A stretch of 64,000 bases of DNA from Mixia osmundae IAM 14324 (lineage: Eukaryota; Basidiomycota; Mixiomycetes; Mixiales; Mixiaceae). The stretch spans positions 186,001-250,000 of the forward strand of contig NW_014575557.1 of assembly GCF_000708205.1 (NCBI RefSeq). The letters run 5' to 3'. Within the stretch, counting starts at the first letter, position 1; the number at the start of each line of letters is the position of its first letter. The notes beneath the pieces were generated by a model, which was not told where the DNA came from, searched no databases, and was given only the letters and a program-made list of their open reading frames with translations. The position numbers and the translations under genes are program-made. Positions 29,360-41,593 of this stretch are shown here, piece by piece.

Positions 29360-32168
29360 ATGCCGACGGTGTTCAGTCAGCTCGCAGTGCTCTGTGAGGC
29401 AGACGCAGAGACCGACAAGATCTTGCTCGAGCAAGCAAGCCGAGTTGCTCCTCTGCTGCTCGATCTGGCCTCTTTCGAGTCACTTGCCAACACTGCATCA
29501 GCCTTGCTCTCCTCGTCCGAAGTCTGGCTCGATCTGTCGTCTCAGCCCGATGTGAGCACGTTGGCAAGCAAGCAGCTCGATGGGGGCATCTCAAGGGTCG
29601 TTGTAGCACCCGCTACGACTGAGGATGCTCAACAGCTGCTTCAGGCCGGCTTGCCCACTGAGAGACTCGTTCTGCGCTTGTCACCCGAGAGTTCCATCTC
29701 ATTGCCGAGCATACTAGAAAGGACTTCACTCACTGCACTTCTCGTCGACATGCCGGTCGCGCAAGATGGACAGATTGATTCTGCCGTCTTGGCCAGCTTC
29801 AGAGAGGCACTCGGCGGCAAAGCGAGCCGAGAGACCATCTCGCTCTTCATACGACCTACGTTCACGACCCAAGAGACTCTGGGAGTGGACGCGAGAGATG
29901 CAATCAGGTCGAGCTTCGTAGCAGGCACGCCAGTGCTTGACTTGCGTTCCCGAGACGGTCTCGAGCAGATCACCTCGGCTTTCCTGAGCGCGCTCAAGAC
30001 AGATCGACCTGATGCGCTCTATTCTACAGTCGTAGCTAGCTCGACGGCTTCGCGTCTGCCCCTTGGACTCGTCTACTCTTCCGCCGAATCCATCAAAGCT
30101 TCTATCGAAACAGGTCGGGCAACTTACTTCTCGCGCTCTCGTAATGAAATCTGGAAGAAAGGCGAGACGTCAGGCGCGACCCAAGTGGTCGAGCGCATTC
30201 TGATCGACTGCGATGGAGATGCTCTCCTCTTCTCGGTCGTCCAGAAACAGGGCACCTCGTTCTGTCATACCGAAAAGTCAGTCTCTTGCTTTGCACCCCT
30301 GCAAGGTTTGGCAGATCTCGAGCAGACGCTCTTACAACGCAAGGCCAACTCACCAGCTGGAAGCTACAGCAAGCGATTGTTCGACGATAGCGCCTTACTC
30401 GAGGCTAAGATCAGAGAAGAGGCGGACGAAGTGTGCAGGGCGACAACTAAGGAAGAGACTGCAGCGGAAGTCGCAGATCTCATCTACTTTGCTCTCGCCC
30501 GGTGTGTGAGCAAAGGTGTCACGCTAGCAGACGTTGAAGCTGTCCTGGACAAACGAGCGCTCAAGCTCACTCGTCGACCGGGCAATGCCAAGCCTGCCTT
30601 TACCAACGGCGCGAACGGCGATAAGCAAGAAGAAGCAGTAGCCAATCTAGCGAATCGATCGACCGTGCTACCCATTGCTCAGCTGAATGGTACACATCCC
30701 GAAGCGAGCCAGCCCAATGGCCGCATCGTGCCGCCTATCTATACCCTTGCAGACTGTTCTGCCAAAGAACGCCAGGCGCTCCTGAAGCGTCCTCTCGTAG
30801 ACTCGAAAGACATGGTTGCAAAAGTCCAACCCATTCTCGACACAGTGCGAACCGGCGGCGACGTCGGACTGAGATCCTTCATCGAGAAATTCGATCGCTG
30901 TCCTCTCGCTGCTTCATCGCAATGGTCTCATACCCTCACAGCGCCTTTCCCAGACGAATTGGCGCGAATAGATCCCAAGACCAAAGCAGCGATCGATGTC
31001 GCGTTCGAGAACATCAAGCTCTTCCATGCTCGTCAGATGGACAAGGAATCTGTCGTTCTCAAAGTCGAAACCATGCCCGGTATAGTTTGCAGCCGCTTCG
31101 CGAGACCTATCGATAGAGTGGGACTATATGTTCCCGGTGGAACGGCTGTGCTACCGTCTACTGCCATGATGCTCGCTATTCCTGCTCATATCGCTCAATG
31201 TCCTTTCATCTCCATCGCCACGCCACCTTCGTCAGAAGGCAAGGTCAGGCCCGAGATCGTCTATATCGCTCAGAAATGCGGCGTTCATCAGATCGTCATG
31301 GCGGTCAGTCCTCTGCTCGTGTCAGCTAATCCTCGCTGATCGATTGGCCGGATTGACAGGGAGGAGCACAAGCTGTGGCTGCGATGGCCTACGGCACAGA
31401 AACAGTGGGCAAAGTCGACAAGATCTTCGGACCCGGCAATCAATGGGTCAATGCCGCAAAGATGGCCGTATCCATGTCGATGGGAGACGCCGTCAGTATC
31501 GACGCACCCGCCGGTCCGAGCGAAGTCCTCGTCATTGCCGATCGTACTGCAGATGCAGCTTTCGTCGCTTCCGATCTGCTTTCTCAGGCAGAACACGGTC
31601 CAGATTCTCAAGTTGTCTGCTTGGCCATCAACCTGACGGACGATCATCTGACGGCCATACAAGATGAGATTAACAAGCAAGCTTCAGTCCTACCTCGAGT
31701 GGGCATCGTCAAGCAAGCCATCTCGAAATCGCTCACTGTTCGGTGTGCACATCTGAAGGAAGCGCTTGCATTCAGCAATGACTATGCACCAGAACATCTC
31801 ATCCTTCATCTTGAGGATGCGCCCGGCGCTCTGGACCATGTCAGAAACGCAGGTAGTGTGTTCGTGGGTGCCTATAGCCCAGAATCGTGCGGAGACTATG
31901 CCTCGGGCACGAACCACACGCTCCCTACTGCGGTAAGTTACTTGTCGGATGTCTTCACAAGGCTGATCCTTGGCATCTGCAGGGCTACGCGCGCCAGTAC
32001 AGCGGTGTTTCCACATCGGCTTTCTTGAAACACATCACTTCTCAGCAATTGACGGCAGAAGGTCTCGACAAGCTCGGACCATCTGTCGTCACGCTTGCGG
32101 AAGTCGAAGGCCTCGAGGCTCACGCGAATGCTGTTCGAGTGAGATTGCAGCGTCGAGGCGCAGAGTAG
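29360..32168 (+). CDS. HIS4: Trifunctional histidine biosynthesis protein
   Basis: Exons are 29360-31303, 31360-31932 and 31983-32168, giving 900 residues. It carries three activities: phosphoribosyl-AMP cyclohydrolase ([42 protein letters not shown]), phosphoribosyl-ATP pyrophosphohydrolase ([30 protein letters not shown]) and histidinol dehydrogenase ([67 protein letters not shown]). The N-terminal third is diverged, as in other fungi. Introns are 56 and 50 nt GT-AG, phase 0. Start 29360 is preferred to an in-frame ATG at 29282 because the latter adds an Arg-rich segment not seen in the family. Confidence 0.94.
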
Positions 32169-32195
32169 ACTTTTTCTGTCGTATGCAGATTTGCC

Positions 32196-33045
32196 CTAGG
32201 CCATCGCACGCGTCCGACTGCCTTGAAGTACTGATAGGCTTGTATCGAGATCGTTTGCGTTGGCACCTGAGCCGACTTGAAAGCCACGTAACAGGCTTAC
32301 GTCTGAGTCGCGTGATGCAGTGCTGAGCATGTCGGGCATACGGTCTATCCAAGCGACGGGCAGACTGCTCTCTATAGAGGTTGTGTTACTTGGTGTGATG
32401 TGCTCGAACCCGCGCGGACAAGGATACTGCCAGTCTGTCACGTCGAGTTCGTCCACCTTGGCACGCAGCCTTTGCACGATGTTCTTGCTCAACGCTGTCA
32501 CACCCAGCTTGAGCACAGAACGCGAGGCTGAAGCCACATCACTGACTCTGCTCGTCGTAATGAGCAAGGTTGCGCTTGATGAGCATTGCAGCATGTTCAG
32601 CCCGCCAAGAGTCATCGAGTTCCCACGTGAATGCCTTTGGCTGGTCCCAGCCGAGATCCCTGAGCACTCTTGCTTCTACTTCTTCCTCCGTAGCGTCTAT
32701 CAAGCTATCGTCATCGGCCATGTCTTCATCCTCGTCGGACGACTCGTAATCTGCAGATGCCCATCTGTCTCCTCCTTCGTCCATGAGACTCGCAGTCGCT
32801 TCTGTTGCCGTCCTGCTCTGCCCGCGCCGATAATCTGGCGTCTGAGCAGCATACGGTCGGTTTCGGTAGGTCTCCAGTTCGCCCGCATCGACGCTATCTG
32901 CCGTGATATCCTCTTGGTGCGACATGTGCGTTTGCTCGGACAAGACTGATGCGCCGGCGGGGAAGCCGGGAGAAGAGGTCGTGATGTCTGTGGACGCTGT
33001 TGTGGAAGTGCCGGCATTGCGATAAAGCTCCGGCGACGCCGACAT
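32196..33045 (-). CDS. Acidic protein of unknown function
   Basis: Exons are 32547-33045 and 32196-32494, giving 265 residues. The N-terminal half is Ser/Thr-rich and likely disordered, followed by an acidic stretch (YESSDEDEDMADDDSLIDAT). The best-ordered part is FTWELDDSWRAEHAAMLIKR and what follows (NLAHYDEQTLSKNIVQRLRAKVDELD across the splice). I do not recognise a domain. The 52-nt intron (GTCAGT to GTGACAG) is phase 1, and removing it avoids an in-frame TGA. The stop codons of HIS4 and this gene are about 30 bp apart. Confidence 0.65.
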
Positions 33046-33215
33046 GGCAACGTATCGATGTCCGTTCAAGCCGACAGTCGCGCGTTCGCGTCGTTCATCA
33101 TCGATTGGTACGGTACCGTGACTTCAGAAAGAATGACCAGCGCTCAGTGGCCTATACTGCTTGCACGTGTGGGGCAACAACAGCGCTACTTCTCTTTCTG
33201 ATCGTTAAGGCATCG

Positions 33216-34598
33216 TCAGTATGGCAAAGCGGCATCCCACTGACTTTGCCTCGGCCGATAGGGGGGCAGTAAATATTTTCGATTGGCAAAGAGTCTGTCA
33301 TCGAGATCATCGAGGTGACCGGTCTCATTGAGAGACTGGCGATCTAGTACGGTGATCTTGCGTGCTTTGAGTGCCCGATTGAGGCGGCCCAGAATACGGT
33401 GCCAGCGACCGAGTTCCATCATGTCTGCATTGGGAACGCCGTCCCAATTGATGCCAACGGTATGCAGGGTCGGCAATGCTGGCAGCTCGTGAAGCAGTGC
33501 CTCCATCGCTTTCGTGCTGTGGATCTGGACGTCGCACAAGCTTGGCATGATGATCCTTTGTGCGAGCATCGACACGTTCGAAACATGAAGGCGCCTGAGC
33601 TCGCTCATGGGGAGTCTATTTGATGGATCGAGGCGTATCCCTGGTCTCGGGATGTCGTCCACGAAATGATGGAGTGTCTTGATTGAGTTGCAGTGCGCTC
33701 TTAGGATAGCCATGACCGCTTCTGGCGTAAAGGCATACTGCAGCGCCAGAGTATGGAGCTGGCTCTTCCAGTCATCAGACCACGCAGATGCTGGTACTTG
33801 CATCCGGGTCAAGAGATACAGTTCTTGCAACGATGGATGACCGACGATCGCGCGAGCGAGCGCAACCTGAGCTGACATACGAGCTTCGAAGTTGGATTCG
33901 GGCGGTCTGGTGCCGCGCTGCAGATCAGAGGAGATGTGCAAGCTACGCAACTGCCCGCACAGCTCGATGATCCGCGGCACGTGCTGATTGGGACCACTTG
34001 GACCTGCGCTTTCGGGATCGGTCACAAGCTCGTCATAATTTGTGATCCTGAGCTTCATGAGCCTGTGCGACAACTCTGGTACATTGAGGAAGAGTCTCTC
34101 CAGATGACTAGCTCCATGCAGTGAGCTCGAAAGCGAGTCAAGGTCTTGCATCATTTCGAAAAGCTCGATGTAAATTTGGCTGACTGTCTCCTGATCGCAG
34201 AGTCTGATGAACAGATCTCTGTCGTCAAAGTCCTTGATCATGTTTTGCATACCACCTGACGCGGACAAAGTGTCAACGAGGCTTGCCAGCGCATCGACAG
34301 ACCATGGCTGGATAACCTGCGACGCTGCAGCAAATCAGCTCAGCCTTGAGCTGAGTGATCGCTAGCTCGCCCTGAAGAGACGCTTGCGGCAAACACTTCT
34401 GATGTACTTGCATGTCTCGCTGAGCGCAGTGACGTCAACTTGGCGTTTCTTCCTCTCTGGCTTCTCTGCGACGGTCTTGCTGCCAGGACGGTGTGCATAA
34501 TCGCGATAGGCCGGCGAATGATCGAGGCAGTGCAAGACGATCTTGTCTAGCAGCTCTGGTGGCAAGCTGTCGAGCCTCGCTAGCGGCGATACGTCCAT
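33216..34598 (-). CDS. F-box protein with LRR-like region
   Basis: Exons are 34371-34598 and 33216-34316, giving 442 residues. The N-terminus is an F-box (LDSLPPELLDKIVLHCLDH then ALSETCKYIRSVCRKRLF), expected to bind Skp1. It continues across the splice into VIQPWSVDALASLVDTL and a leucine-rich tail. The intron (34317-34370) begins GCGAGC and has a CTGAT branch; no GT donor keeps frame, so this is a GC-AG intron. The layout resembles the F-box gene at 7557-9020, and a decayed relative starts about 360 bp upstream on the other strand. Substrates are unknown. Confidence 0.72.
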
Positions 34599-34961
34599 CG
34601 TGCCTCCTGGCCACAGATAAGCCAGACTGATGACGCTTGCTGCGTGCAGACTTCGTCGAAGCTGTCCGACCACTGCTGATCGGACTAGCTGCCGGTGATG
34701 ACGAGCATTGTCGTGGGGTGACTGGCGAAGCGGCTGCTGACCCGTCGCAGTCGTGTCGACATCGATCTTATCGACTTTAATCGATCTCTCTCGGTCGATC
34801 GCGTGCGCGCTGAAGACAGAAACTGGATTTCGCTCCTCAACAACCTCGAACCCCTAAAACCATCAGGCATCCTTGATCGAGCTCAATGACTCTCAAGCTC
34901 GAGTAGCAAGCCTGATCAATCACGCAGCAAGACATTACGGTGCTCAGGATCCAACGGATCC
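34599..34961. other. Intergenic region between F-box gene and F-box pseudogene
   Basis: About 360 bp. It includes a short self-complementary AT-rich stretch around 34758-34798 (ATCGAT, ATCTTATCGAC, AATCGATCTC). No gene supported. Confidence 0.35.
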
Positions 34962-35684
34962 ATGTCTCTCAGCCAATTGCCTCCTGCGCTACTCAGGCCA
35001 ATCGGCGAATGCCTCCTCCAAGAGGCAGGCCAGCAGGATGTCGCCAGGCTCATGCGATAGTCTCAGCGGCTCAATACGATCTTGAGATCTGTTCTGTACA
35101 GCTAAATGCGTCTCTTGTCCTCGAAAGAAGCACGAGCGCTGCTCAAAACGTTGGTTGCTGATGCGCGACTCTGTCGGGCTATCCGTCAGCTCGAGATCGT
35201 GTGCCAGCAGATGATCCCGTTGACGATTCACCGGCCGCTTTTCGAGGACGTGAAGCGATCTTTCGCGAGGCAGAGGGAATCACGGAACTCGTCTGGACAG
35301 ATCCAACGATGTCAAGCGAAGGCTGCGCCGCCTTTGCTACCCATAAGCTAGAGAGCCTTGATATTGTCGGGGAAGTATATGGCAATCTCAAGCAAGGCCC
35401 TACTTTGCCAGTGCTTCAGATCAGCAGCACCCTGCATAGACTCGTCTTGCTCGTACCGAACGAATTCAACCTGCAAGCATTCGCCAGAGTCTTTCAGGCC
35501 GCATCTGCTCCCAAATCTGTCGATCTTGAGCCTCATCTTATGCGGCGATGTCTTCGCACTGCATCACCACCGACCTATAATGAGCTGGATTGCATTCTTT
35601 GATGCTCTTAGCGTTACCTTTTGTGAAGGCGAAGTCAAGATCACGCTTCGCTCAGAAGACTCGAGACAACGCGCGATCGCTTGA
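34962..35684 (+). pseudogene. Decayed F-box gene
   Basis: From an ATG at about 34962 the frame reads MSLSQLPPALLRPIGECLLQ, then a TAG at about 35056, then SQRLNTILRSVLYS, a TAA, and MRLLSSKEARALLKTLVADA. This follows the F-box pattern of the intact paralogues (LPxELL... then a hydrophobic RLxxxLRSVLY helix) with two in-frame stops. Near 35200 the leucine-rich part moves to another frame (GITELVWTDPTMSSEGCAAF, LPVLQISSTLHRLVLLVPNE). I found no introns that remove these breaks. It is most likely a pseudogene of the local F-box family. Confidence 0.6.
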
Positions 35685-35797
35685 CGGGTTGATCGTTCAG
35701 CGGCGTCTTCGCGATGTCCCGAGTACAGTGTAAGAATGCACGGCCGTAGAGTTACAACATTGGATCACAACATCGCCAAAAATTTGAAGAAGCAATT

Positions 35798-38700
35798 TTA
35801 AGGCTCAAAATCATCTTCGTCGCTATCTGCGACTTTGGCGCGAGATCGTGACTTCGACTTCTTTGGCTCGTATGTCTCCTCATCGCTCTCATCAGAATTG
35901 AGCATCGAGCTGGCACGTTTGGCGTTCGTTTTGGCTGCGCGAGCCGGTGCCCTTGGCTTGGGCGCAAGTATCAGCTCAGGCGTGCTGTCTGCGCTCTTGC
36001 CCGGACTGAAATCATCTTCATCGTCAGAGAGCTCAACGATGGACTGCTCGCGCTTGGCAGTCTTGGCTTTGGGTTTTTCAGCCGCTTTCTTGGGCTTTGG
36101 CGCGACTGGTGTCGCGTCTACGGAGACCGGCGTTGCCTTCATGCTCTCATTGTCGGCAATACTGAGAACAGATTCGGCCCGCTTGGTGGCTTTGGACTTC
36201 GCTACTGGCGTGGCGATGCTACTGATGGGCGAATCAATCACCATCGCATTGGTCGCTTTGACCGGCTTCTTGAAATCCAAGAAGTCATCTTCGTCTGACT
36301 CTTCTAGAATAGACGTTGCTCTCTTGGCATTCGTCTTTGCCTTCCGGAAAGGTGCTCGGCTGGCAGTCGATGCAATACTGACTGCGGGCGAAGAATCGAC
36401 TTTGCTTTTCTTGACAGCCGCCTTTTTGGCGCCTGGCTTGTAATCATCATCTTCCGAGCCGTCAAAGCTAGACGCAGCGCGTTTGGCCGATTTGCCTTTG
36501 CGTGCAGCCGCCTTTGCCTTGCTCAGACTGGTCTTGAGAATGTTCTCATCCTCGACGAGTGCGGACTGCCAGCTGAGCTGCAAAGCGTCAAGATCTTCGA
36601 TCCAGAGCATCTTGGGTGTCTTAGCCAACAGAATATTGAGCTCCGCTTCCTTCTCGTCGCGTTGAGCCAGCAATTTGGCAGCCTGCGCAAGGGTTAGCTC
36701 GGTAAACGGCATCAAGCAAACGGGCGCACCTTTTCAGCAGTCAGCGTTGACAATGCTAGGCCGAAGAGATATTCGTAGTCAGCAGCGCTGAGATCGAGCG
36801 CATCGTTTGCCGCATCGTCCTCGTCAACGTCGACAGCGACGCGTTTGCCTCGAGGGAACGGCTGATAAGACTTGGCGCGCAACTCCGCGACCAGCTCTGC
36901 GCGCTTGCGGTTGGCAATGACGAGCTCTTTGTTGATGATAGCAAGGATGAAGCGGGCTTGATTCGAGAGGCGTTGATGTGCGAGCTCGAGCTCTTTGGTG
37001 AGGTACTCCTTGCGCTTTTGGTAGAATGTCAGACGGAAGTCATAGAATGCATCGAGTATCGCTTCTGGAGTCGAGTATTTCTGGATCTTGCCTTGCAAAT
37101 CGAAGCACACCATGTTACCTGTAGAGACCGCCGACGAAAGCTTGAATGTCTTTTCGATGCCGTCTTTAGCAATGGCCTCTTTTCCCTTTGCTGTTAGCTG
37201 CAGCTTGAAGTGCACTGTCGTATTAGCGTGATACTCTTTGTAGTCCTAGTGTAAATGTCATGTCAGTGATCGTAGATTGAAGACTGTTTCTCCCACCTTG
37301 ATAAGGGCAGGCGCCTTCTCTGTACCCTGAATCCAGGCTTCGAGCAGTTCTTTGTATGTCTGCGTCCAAACCCGTACGGGTAGCTCTGTGATTTCGAGTG
37401 TATCTTCGTCTGGTTGAGACCATACGCCAAGACATTTGAACTTATCAGCGCCAAGACGAACAATCTCTCCTTTGTAGCCTCGATACCAAGGAAGCAGAGG
37501 AATCCGCTCATCCTTGTCTGCCAGCTTTGCACGGAGGTTCGCAATGATGTCAGCAGGGTTGTATGTCGGGATGGTCGAGCTCCAACCGGTACCAATGCCG
37601 TCCGAGCCGTTGACGAGCACCATCGGAATCACGGGCATGTACCACGAAGGTTCAATGCTTTGACCGTCATCGCTCAGGTACGTCAGTAGATTATCATCCG
37701 CAGGATGGAAGATCGTGCGCGTAATCTGAGCAACGTTTGTGAAGATGTAACGAGCCGAAGCTGCATCCTTGCCACCCTGGAGACGCGTACCGAACTGACC
37801 GTTCGGATCGAGCAGATTGATGTTATTACTGCCGACGAAATTCTGGGCCAAGCCTACGATCGTGCCGTAGAGCGAAGCTTCACCATGATGGTAGGCAGAT
37901 TGCTCGCTGACGTAGCCTCCAAGCTGAGCGACCTTGATCTCTTTCTTGAGATTGCGCTTGAAACAGCCAAAGAGAACTTTGCGCTGGCCAGGTTTGAAGC
38001 CGTCCACGAGCGAGGGTATCGAGCGAATGTTATCCGCCATCGAGTAGAGGATGAGCTCTCTGTTGACAAAGTCTGAGATCGGAATTTGCTTGATGCTGTG
38101 ATCAAGGAAAGTGCCAGGAATGAAGCTAGCGAGCCAATCTTTGCGGTCGTCTGCTTTCTTCTTGTTGAAGGCCATGTCGATCAGGCTACGGTCCGCGTCA
38201 TCTGATACGCGGAAGCCGAGTCGATGCGAATCCATGTCGCCAAAGTACTTGCGAGCGTCTGCAGCTGTGCTGGTACCCAAACCCTTGTAGTACTTTATGT
38301 CCCACCCGCGTCCATCGTTATTTTCGGCCTTCCATGCTTCATATTCTGGCATGGTAAAGAAGGCTCTTTCTTGTCGTGCACGACTGATCTTGACGATGGG
38401 CGTAATGAACTCGACAAGGAAGCCAGGAATGCGAAGGAGAGAGGGAAAGAAGTAATCCAGAAAGTTGATGATAAGGCCCTTGATGTGCGAGCCATCGTGA
38501 TCTTGATCAGTCATGATCATGAGATGACCGTACCGGAGCGAGTCGACAGACTCGTATGTCTTTCCGTGCTGCAAGCCCATGATCTGCTTGACCGCATTGA
38601 TCTCGATATTGTCTGTGAGCGTCTTGCCTTGCGATTCGCGAACATTGAGCAATTTGCCTCTGAGCGGGAAGACGCCGAATGTATCTCGACCGACAACTTC

Positions 38701-40546
38701 GAGGCCAGAGACTGCGAGTGCCTTGGCTGAGTCACCTTCGGTCAGGATGAGCGTGCAGTTGCGGCCGTTCTTCGTGCCAGCTTGATTGGCATCTTCGAGT
38801 TTCGATATGCCAGTAATGCGAGATCGCTTGTGCCCATCTGTCTTTTTGAGCTGCTGTTCTTCCTTGAACTTTGCCCAGTTGAGGACATTGTCGACGACGC
38901 CAGACTTTGTGATCTTCTTGATGAATTCTTCAGAGACTTTGCACCTCGAGCCGAACTTTCCAACGGGCAAGATCAAGTTCTCTTTCGTCTGCGAATCGAA
39001 GGAAGGGTTCTCGACCAGGCAATTGATAAAAATCCAGAGGTGAGGTCTGATCTGCGACGACTTGACATTGGCATGCTTGTTTTTCTTCTTGACAGCAGCG
39101 ATGAGACCCTCTGTCAGCTGCTTGGCTACATGTTCGACGTGCGTGCCACCCTTTGTGGTCGCAATCGAGTTGACAAACGAGACTTGGTTGAAGTCGCCAT
39201 CCGAGACCGTAAAGGCGACCTCCCAGCGTTCGCCAAATTGTTCGTAGATGATCTTGCCTGGCTGAGCACTTTTACCAGTGGGCGGCGCGCCTGCCAGATC
39301 AGTCGCCTGTGACTGAGACTGGGAAAGCGCAGGCGTGGCGGAGACGACAGAATTCGATCGAGCTCTGGCTTTGGTAGGCGTGGGCACATTGCCTTGTTCG
39401 TCAACAGCACGCGTGTAGAGCTCGACGTATTTCTTGAAATTGTTCACACGAAGCTTCTTGCCATTGAGCGATACCTGAACGTCCTTGACTGTTCCCGCCA
39501 TGTCATACACTCTCTTCTGCAGAAGAGCTTCCGTGTCTGGGTCTAGACCGGCCTCTGCCATGTGTCCGAAGCGTTTGAAATCTGGCCTGAAGGTGATCTT
39601 GGTGTAGGCCTCGCCTTTCTTTGTGTCCGTGATCTTGGCTTTGCCTTTGCTCGACATATTGTTCGTCCAGGTCTGAACGTACTTCTTGCCGCTCTTCTGG
39701 CACGCAGTTTCGACGGTAAAGGAAGTCGAGTAGATATTGGCAAGCTTGGCGCCATAGCCGTTTCGACCACCCGTCGTCTTCTTGTCGTCGTCGTCATAGT
39801 TGGACGAAGTCAGTAGGTGGCCAAAGATGAGTTCGGGGATGTAGATATTTTCCTTTTCGTGAATGACGACCTCGATGCCCATACCGTTGTTCCAAACTGA
39901 GATCTCGCCCTTTTCGGTGTCGATGTTGACTTTGAGCTCTGACATGCTAGGGCATTGTTGCTGTCATGACGTTGAGCCGTGAGTGCGGGTATGTATGAAG
40001 CCAGTGTGACATACCTTTGCGTCTGCGGCATTGACAAGAATCTCATCAAAGATCTTGAAGAGACCGGGCACAAACGTGATTGTCCTGCGATGATAGCTGA
40101 TCAGCAGCTGCGAGACCCAGGCGGGACGGAAGCGACATACTTTTGAGCCATACAAGAGCGAGTTGCATCCCAGATCCACATGGGCTGGGTGATAGACTCG
40201 ACAGAGCCAATGTAGGTATCAGGTCGCAGGAGGACATGCTCAAGTTGTGTAATCTACAGGCAATGAGCTACGCTCGAGACCTGTCAAGGATCATCCGAAC
40301 CTTCTGGTACTTTGCACTCGCAGATTTCTCGACCTTGTCGGTAGGCCCAGTCGAAGGCACGACATTCTCGCTCCCTTGAGACGGTTTGACGACTTTTGGC
40401 TTAGGGGCAGCTTTCTTGCCTGCACTGGCAGCTGCCTTCGTCTTGCCTAGCACATTGGTGATCTCTCTCGGGGCAGCAGGAGAAGATCCAATGCAGAACG
40501 AGGAGTCGTCGCCTTGGAATTCTGACGAGGCCGAGTCGCTTGCCAT
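35798..40546 (-). CDS. TOP2: DNA topoisomerase II
   Basis: Exons are 40301-40546, 40141-40253, 40015-40084, 37297-39960, 36730-37245 and 35798-36682, giving 1,497 residues. The enzyme passes one DNA duplex through another, needed for chromosome segregation. The ATPase domain has FDEILVNAADAK, SVWNNGMGIEV and TTGGRNGYGAKLANIYSTS. The TOPRIM domain has LTEGDSAKALAVSG, PLRGKLLNVRES and DQDHDGSHIKGL. The breakage domain has KDAASARYIFTNVAQI, where Tyr is the catalytic residue. The tail is Lys/Asp/Ser-rich with repeated AKRA and DEDDF motifs, typical of the regulatory C-terminus. Introns are 47 to 56 nt GT-AG. Length matches the fungal family (about 1,430 to 1,600). Confidence 0.95.
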
Positions 40547-40862
40547 CCTTGCGCTTCTGCGCCAATCGAGCGTGACTCGGCTCCTGGGACTACAGTGATG
40601 TCGGACACAGGCTCCTGGTACACGTGAGCACGCTCGCAGGAAGCCGGCCAGCGCGGCGCTACTCGTGTAGACCCTCTTATTATACGCGAGCAACGCAAGC
40701 GCGACGCGTCTTTTGACTTTAATGGGCGTGGCCGTCGTCTGCCACTCGGCTTCCCCGCCTGGCAGCAAGTAAAACGCTGCTGCTGCTAAAACCCCGCGAC
40801 TCAGCAAAGAGACGAATTGTACAACACGAGATGCATTGGATATGTTGAGTCAAGCGAAAAGG
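40547..40862. other. TOP2 promoter and LSM7 downstream region
   Basis: About 316 bp upstream of TOP2. It contains a TTATTATACGCGAGCAACGCAAGCGCGACGCG-type region near 40677-40710, with MluI-like ACGCGT at 40705-40710. ACGCGT is the core of the MCB element used by yeast MBF for G1/S genes, which would suit TOP2; that link is inference from one match. Confidence 0.4.
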
Positions 40863-41593
40863 TCACTCTTCCGCTTGTACGAATGGATTCGCAATTTCCT
40901 CAAAGCTGAGAATGCATCTGCCCAGTCAGCACATGCCATGCTTGGCGGAAACAGAGTACTTGCCCATCTGTAGGGTTGATGACGACGATAGCGGTGCCTC
41001 TGATAACCGTCAGGCCCAGTGAACGATACTGCGCAGGATCGAGCGGCGCAAGCGTGTCGGGGTCTGATGGCCCGCGCTTGTGAGCTACTGATTCAAAACG
41101 GTGCGCGATCTGCGTACCTCTGACGAGCTCTTGCACGTCGTCCAGGACCATATTCATGAGCTGATCTGAGCCTTTGAGTACGCCCGTCACTGAAACAACG
41201 AGCAAATATCAGCATCTGTCAGCTCGAGTCCTTCGACGTGCTCGGAGGCTGTCCAAGAGCGTTCGCAGGGTGTATTGGCGGTAGAGCTGATGCTGGCCGC
41301 AAGCCTATCAGAGAGGAGAGAAATTACCTTCACGTCCACCGAGGAATTTGACTCGGATCCGCTGGTCTCTATACTTGCTCAGCTCGAGAATCGCTTCCTT
41401 CTTCGGCCTATCCGGTATGCTCGCCCCTCCTGGCCCGTTTCGAGCTGCGTTGGGCCCTCCGCCTCGTGCATTGCCTCCTCGAGATGGTCCGCCTCTATTT
41501 GAACCTCGCTGCAATAGTCCTCCTCATCTTAGCACGACCCTGTCACGCTGATGTGAATGGACCTGCCCCTCGCGCAGAGCCTCTGTCAGCCAT
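40863..41593 (-). CDS. LSM7: U6 snRNA/mRNA-decay Sm-like protein Lsm7
   Basis: Exons are 41567-41593, 41328-41508, 40964-41189 and 40863-40905, giving 158 residues. Lsm7 is part of the Lsm1-7 and Lsm2-8 rings that act in mRNA decay and on U6 snRNA. A Gly/Arg-rich N-terminus precedes the Sm fold: KKEAILELSKYRDQRIRVKF, GGREVTGVLKGSDQLMNMVL, SLGLTVIRGTAIVVINPTDG and the tail EEIANPFVQAEE. Intron 3 (40906-40963) must start GCAAGT to give TDGFEEIANPF. Intron 1 (41509-41566) starts GCAGGT in the model that joins MADRGSARG to RGSNRGG. Intron 2 is long for this genome, 138 nt. The Sm domain is certain; the first exon is less so. Confidence 0.88.

Noticed and set aside
34740-34810. Short palindromic ATCGAT-rich stretch as a mobile-element end
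   Set aside because: It has no matching second copy, target-site duplication or coding remnant nearby.
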